From NCBI RefSeq assembly GCF_018860635.1, contig NZ_JAHKPT010000005.1, positions 1 to 56,053 of the forward strand: a stretch of DNA of 56,053 bases, read 5' to 3'. Positions 52,786-56,053 of this stretch are shown piece by piece. Within the stretch, counting starts at the first letter, position 1, and every line of letters starts with the position of its first letter. Below the pieces are notes generated by a model that worked only from the letters and a program-made list of their open reading frames with translations, had not been told where the DNA came from and made no database searches. Origin of the DNA: Aliiglaciecola lipolytica. Its GTDB lineage: Bacteria > Pseudomonadota > Gammaproteobacteria > Enterobacterales > Alteromonadaceae. A program made the translations under genes and the position numbers.

Positions 52786-54222
52786 TTAGAACTTAACTGA
52801 AATCTCAGATGTGAAACCGTCGAAACCAGTACCAATTTGACCGCCTGAGTTTGCACCTTCGTCTTGGTCAACATATTCAACTTTTAATAGGGTTCTATCG
52901 TTGAACCAGTATCCAGCTGCTACTTGAATACGCTCAACGGTATTGTCAGTTTGTTCAATAAGATCTGAAGTATTTTCAGCTTCGGCATAACGAGCAGCCA
53001 AGTAGAATTTATTAGGTATTAGGTAATGCTGTGCTTCAAACGTGTAATATTTAACAGATGACTCACCTTTAATTACGCTATTTGAATCGAATGTTGTTCC
53101 GGTGGGATCAGCAATACCATCTACACCGAAATAAGTAATGCCGGCGACTGCATTTCCTGCCGCATCAGCAAAAGTATAGTCGTCTTTAGCTTTACCGATC
53201 ATGAAAATCAAGCTAGTTTCTGGTGTAGGTTGATACGCCAAATTTAATTGCATAATAGACTGGTCAAGACCTGGCATTACACCAACATGGGTATCACGTT
53301 CGCTAGAAGGAGAAGCTGAGAAGTTGTAGTTCTCACCATCACCAAAGCGGTAGTTAGTAGTGGTTAAACCATCAAGGCTAGCAATTCCATTTTCAAAACG
53401 GAGTTGATCTCCCTGATTAGCTTGTAGAAAATTCAATCCAACTTTAAAACCACCAGCAAACTCTAAGGTACCTTGCAGTCGGTAATTGAACCCTCTATCT
53501 TCTTGGAAAGCTTCGCCAAAACTTGACGTTGTAATATGACCGGTAACGTTATACGCCTTGATAATGCCATTATCTAAAGTCTCGCTATAGCTCAATTGCG
53601 CACCGTTTTCTGCAGTAGCGTAATCAGTTATACCGTTTCCAATTAGCGCATTTCCTTGGTTGTCAGCACCATCTTGGAAACCTTTAAATTGGAAGGGAGA
53701 ACCACCGATATTACCTAAACGAAGGGTTAAATTGGCATTTTCGCGAGCCATGCCTGAAAGACCAAGAAGTTCAAACTCAATACCCGCATAATCTTGGTGA
53801 AAAGAAAAATCTCTGTCGCCATTATTACCGAAATCATTAGGCTCTTCAGCAATATCAACATCAGCAGTAATGTATTCGTTGATATGGAATTTAAACATCA
53901 AGTTAACTCTAATTCGACCGAATCCAGAAGATTGCACTTCATCTACTGGGCGAAATGCACCTTCTTTGGCTTGAATAGCTTGATAATTTTGCATGGCTAA
54001 GAAATTTACCTCAGCTAAGCCATCAAGGAATTCAGCTGCATTTACATGAGCAGGGATAGAAGCGGTCATTATAGCTGCTGCAAGCAGGCTCATCTTGCCA
54101 AATGCTAGTGGTCGAGAATTAGATTCGAGAAAGCCGTCAGTTCCGTTGATTTTTGAATCGGACAAATTAATTTCCTTTGTGCTGGCCGACAAAACTGATG
54201 TTTTATGAATTTTTTTAAACAT
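52786..54222 (-). CDS. Outer-membrane porin of the polyol operon
   Basis: A 478-residue beta-barrel-type protein with alternating aromatic beta strands and a C-terminal Phe (SEISVKF), which is the outer-membrane insertion signal. The hydrophobic signal core (MSLLAAAIMTASIPAHVNA) begins only at residue 44, after a polar 43-residue extension, so either the signal peptide is unusually long or translation begins further in. It is first in the operon and presumably admits the polyol. I do not assign it to a specific porin family. Confidence 0.75.
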   Translation of the reverse strand: MFKKIHKTSVLSASTKEINLSDSKINGTDGFLESNSRPLAFGKMSLLAAAIMTASIPAHVNAAEFLDGLAEVNFLAMQNYQAIQAKEGAFRPVDEVQSSGFGRIRVNLMFKFHINEYITADVDIAEEPNDFGNNGDRDFSFHQDYAGIEFELLGLSGMARENANLTLRLGNIGGSPFQFKGFQDGADNQGNALIGNGITDYATAENGAQLSYSETLDNGIIKAYNVTGHITTSSFGEAFQEDRGFNYRLQGTLEFAGGFKVGLNFLQANQGDQLRFENGIASLDGLTTTNYRFGDGENYNFSASPSSERDTHVGVMPGLDQSIMQLNLAYQPTPETSLIFMIGKAKDDYTFADAAGNAVAGITYFGVDGIADPTGTTFDSNSVIKGESSVKYYTFEAQHYLIPNKFYLAARYAEAENTSDLIEQTDNTVERIQVAAGYWFNDRTLLKVEYVDQDEGANSGGQIGTGFDGFTSEISVKF

Positions 54223-54361
54223 TGTGAACTCTCTAATTTAGTTACTGATTGGTTTTTAATAATTAAATTTTTGAATGTTTTTGTTCCCAAAATAGCATTC
54301 AATCCTCGCCAAAACTGATGGGCAATAAAAAACATAAATGAGCCAATGAAGATATATGGTC

Positions 54362-54384
54362 ATATGCTCACCGTTTGAGCATAT
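54362..54384. promoter_or_regulatory. Candidate operator palindrome upstream of the porin/polyol operon
   Basis: A perfect inverted repeat with 9-bp arms (ATATGCTCA and TGAGCATAT) and a 5-bp spacer lies about 140 bp upstream of the first gene of the operon. It is the strongest operator-like palindrome in this gap and a good candidate for the SorC-type regulator encoded at the operon's end. Binding is inferred only. Confidence 0.5.
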
Positions 54385-54698
54385 TCTTTAAAAAGGGTAA
54401 TTTAGTCAACCTTTAATTAACAATTATTTTTCATTGGTTAATTTCACAAACCATTTTATTGTCTTTTAAAATAATTTAACTACTTGTTTTATATAATAAT
54501 ACTTTTAAATTAGTGGTTGCGATGAAGTTAAATAATTAATTGAACAATTGTTAAAGAAATTTACTGGATTGATAACAAAATGAAGAGTTTTTGAGAATAA
54601 ACGAAAGTTTAAAATAGATAAAATAAGTAGAAGGTTAATAAATTAACCCAAATTTTGAGGCGTTTTTTCAACGGTAAAAAACGAAATAATCCAAACCT
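54385..54698. other. AT-rich gap between porin operon and DUF4097 region
   Basis: An extremely AT-rich stretch, including the start of the promoter region of the porin operon. I see no gene, tRNA or DnaA box in it. REPIN repeats begin at 54699. Confidence 0.5.
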
Positions 54699-54762
54699 GT
54701 AGCAGGGACTTTAGTCCCTGAAAACTTAGATAAAATATTCCATGGGATAAATCCCATGCTAC
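54699..54762. repeat. REPIN copy A1 (two inverted REP sequences)
   Basis: This 64-bp unit starts GTAGCAGGGACT and ends ATCCCATGCTAC. Both ends carry the GTAG head of REP elements (the right one inverted), and each half forms its own hairpin: AGGGACTTTAGTCCCT and CATGGGATAAATCCCATG. The arrangement is a REPIN, mobilised in trans by a RAYT (REP-associated tyrosine transposase). A decayed second copy occupies about 54785-54847. Confidence 0.8.
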
Positions 54763-54784
54763 AAATCCAAAATAACCTCAACCT

Positions 54785-54847
54785 ATAGCAGGGGCTTTAG
54801 TCTCTGTGAACATAGATGGAAGAATCAAGAAGATAAATTCCCAATTA
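54785..54847. repeat. Decayed REPIN copy overlapping the end of the DUF4097 gene
   Basis: ATAGCAGGGGCTTTAGTCTC begins a degenerate copy (GTAG changed to ATAG). It continues through CATAGAT to AAATTCCCAATTAC, where the last bases are the stop codon region of the DUF4097 gene (stop at 54845-54847). Both hairpins are disrupted. Confidence 0.55.
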
Positions 54848-55633
54848 CAATTTTTTGATGGATATACTGCCGCCACTGGAATGCAACTCCAACGTTGGAC
54901 CTCCGCCATTAATTTCACCGCGAATAGAATGCTTTTTAACTCGACCATCCACATCAAATTCAGAACGGACTTTGCCACCGCTGGTGGAAGCATCTATATC
55001 AATCGCGATAGTATCGAGTAAATAAGCAGTAACAGATCCACCTGAGGTTGAAAGCTCCGCATCTTCACTCGGTTGCTTAGTCATAGTCACACGAATGCTG
55101 CCACCCGAGGTGTGGGCGTCAATTGCACCGTGTATCTCTTTGCTCTTAATAGCGCCACCGGATGTTTTTAAAACAACATCACCTGTAATATTTCCAACAT
55201 TAATATGGCCACCTGAAGTGTGAGCATCAATATCTCCCACTAGATCATCAATATCAATTGAGCCACCAGAGGTATGTAATTCCAAATCAAAGTTTTTAGG
55301 CACAGTAATTCTAAATTCAGCTCGAATATCTCTGTTCCACCCCCACTTTTTAAGCTTATTCATTTTACCAATAATATTTACGGTATTGCCTTTCGCTTCT
55401 TGGGTAACCTTTAAATCATTGGCATCGTCACCGTCAATATCCACTTCCAAAAGCACGGTATCTTGATTATGGGTATCGATAATTAAACGGCCCACGTCAG
55501 TACGTATAAATAAGGTTCCACCACTTTGGGCATCAATACTTTGATTAATAGTTCTTGCAGACAGATTAAAACTCACCAGTAAAACGGCGAGTGATAACAA
55601 AGACAATATTTTAGATTGATTCGATTTAAACAT
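54845..55633 (-). CDS. Exported DUF4097 family protein with repeated T/S-GG turns
   Basis: A 262-residue protein with signal peptide (1-26, cleavage near LSA-RT). The mature part is a repetitive beta-structure: eight SGG turns, e.g. LHTSGGSI, AHTSGGHI, LKTSGGAI, AHTSGGSI, LSTSGGSV, ASTSGGKV and LHSSGGSI, at roughly 15-25 residue spacing, typical of the DUF4097 right-handed beta-helix-like family. Function unknown; related proteins often lie beside anti-sigma or two-component genes, not seen here. It is a single gene flanked on both sides by REPIN repeats. Confidence 0.8.
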   Translation of the reverse strand: MFKSNQSKILSLLSLAVLLVSFNLSARTINQSIDAQSGGTLFIRTDVGRLIIDTHNQDTVLLEVDIDGDDANDLKVTQEAKGNTVNIIGKMNKLKKWGWNRDIRAEFRITVPKNFDLELHTSGGSIDIDDLVGDIDAHTSGGHINVGNITGDVVLKTSGGAIKSKEIHGAIDAHTSGGSIRVTMTKQPSEDAELSTSGGSVTAYLLDTIAIDIDASTSGGKVRSEFDVDGRVKKHSIRGEINGGGPTLELHSSGGSISIKKL

Positions 55634-55701
55634 AAGGTTCTCTTGTTTGGCTGTGGTATGTAACTAAGTCGCAACAACCAATCAAAAGGTTTAAATGCAT
55701 T

Positions 55702-55735
55702 TAATAAAAGATTCCATGGGATAAATCCCATGCTA
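55702..55735. repeat. Half REPIN: solitary right-hand REP
   Basis: The unit AAAAGATTCCATGGGATAAA...CATGCTAC, the right-hand REP of the repeat, is present without its left partner, immediately before the tandem array. The hairpin CATGGGATAAATCCCATG is intact. Confidence 0.7.
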
Positions 55736-55758
55736 CAAATCCAAAATTACCTCAACCT

Positions 55759-56053
55759 GTAGCAGCGGCTTTAGTCCCTGAAAACATAGATAAAAGATTC
55801 CATGGGATAAATCCCATGCTACAAATCCAAAATTACCTCAACCTGTAGCAGGGGCTTTAGCCCCTGTAAACATAGATAAAATAATCCATGGGATAAATCC
55901 CATGCTACAAACCCAAAATTACCTCAACCTGTAGCAGCGGCTTTAGCCCCTGTAAACATAGATAAAAGATTCCATGGGATAAATCCCATGCTACAAATCC
56001 TAAATTACCTCAACCTATAGTAGGGGCTTTAGTCTGAAGAATCCCCACAGTAA
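55759..56053. repeat. Tandem REPIN array (three full copies plus a truncated one)
   Basis: Full 64-bp REPINs begin at 55759, 55845 and 55931 and end at 55822, 55908 and 55994, giving an 86-bp period with 22-bp spacers (AAATCCAAAATTACCTCAAC). A fourth, degenerate copy starts near 56017 and breaks off at the window edge. The right-hand hairpin is identical in all three full copies. The left-hand stem varies: copy 2 has AGGGGC...GCCCCT, while copies 1 and 3 have AGCGGC. No RAYT gene is in this window. Confidence 0.85.

Noticed and set aside
54385-54698. Replication origin in the AT-rich stretch upstream of the porin
   Set aside because: No TTATCCACA-type boxes are present despite the high A/T content.
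55702-56053. CRISPR-like array of regularly spaced repeats
   Set aside because: The 64-bp units are themselves paired hairpins with GTAG heads, and the 22-bp spacers are near-identical between copies. CRISPR spacers would differ, and no cas genes are present.

Overview
The window is a chromosomal segment of a marine gammaproteobacterium, most likely an Alteromonadaceae of the Paraglaciecola/Glaciecola/Alteromonas type. This is inferred from gene order and protein character (yrdBA-aroE-hemF-tsaC, smg-dprA | def-fmt-rsmB-trkA, polA-spf-engB-yihI, glyQS, gyrB-recF-dnaN-dnaA | rpmH-rnpA-yidD-yidC-mnmE-mioC). DNA is AT-leaning, and many genes start with TTG or GTG. Most of the window is conserved, origin-proximal core genome.

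Layout. 1-340: upstream end of a leftward rRNA operon, with two tandem promoters and an anti-termination leader; the 16S gene lies just outside. 788-7415: gamma-carbonic-anhydrase-like yrdA on +, then a leftward chain lysM-dprA-smg-yrdD-tsaC-hemF-aroE-yrdB. 7631-11864: def-fmt-rsmB-trkA on +. 11971-13893: three accessory envelope genes (DUF2780 protein, a Tyr/Arg-rich small secreted protein, a TraT-like lipoprotein), then trkH on -. 16551-22764: polA, Spot 42 RNA, engB, cytochrome c4, a CsrB/CsrC-type RNA, yihI and a DUF2489 gene. 22766-26937: tag, glyQ, glyS and a lipoprotein. 27000-32160: accessory segment with a divergent pair, a membrane serine hydrolase and a membrane-anchored winged-helix regulator. 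32167-38289: gyrB-recF-dnaN-dnaA on -. 38836-45290: rpmH, rnpA, yidD, yidC, yajQ, mnmE, mioC and the primosomal pair dnaT-dnaC on +. 45354-54222: leftward polyol (mannitol-type) catabolic operon: porin, binding protein, two permeases, ATPase, polyol dehydrogenase, HAD phosphatase and SorC-type regulator. 54699-56053: REPIN repeats on both sides of a DUF4097 gene.

How the genes work together. Replication functions are concentrated here: DnaA, DnaN, RecF, GyrB, DnaT, DnaC, PolA, and DnaA-box-like sites at dnaA-rpmH and upstream of polA. TrkA and TrkH form the Trk potassium system. RnpA, YidD and YidC serve tRNA processing and membrane protein insertion. Fmt, Def, GlyQS, TsaC, MnmE and RsmB serve translation. 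The polyol operon forms a complete uptake and first-oxidation route.

The most interesting items are the regulatory RNAs (Spot 42, a CsrB/C-type RNA with eight GGA motifs, and a possible ~55-nt RNA downstream of spf), the tandem 86-bp REPIN array, dnaTC beside mioC, the structured leader of the Tyr-rich protein, a tiny ORF ending in a perfect hairpin upstream of yidC, and the hydrolase/sensor-regulator pair bounded by inverted similar sequences. I found no clearly novel defence or mobile system.
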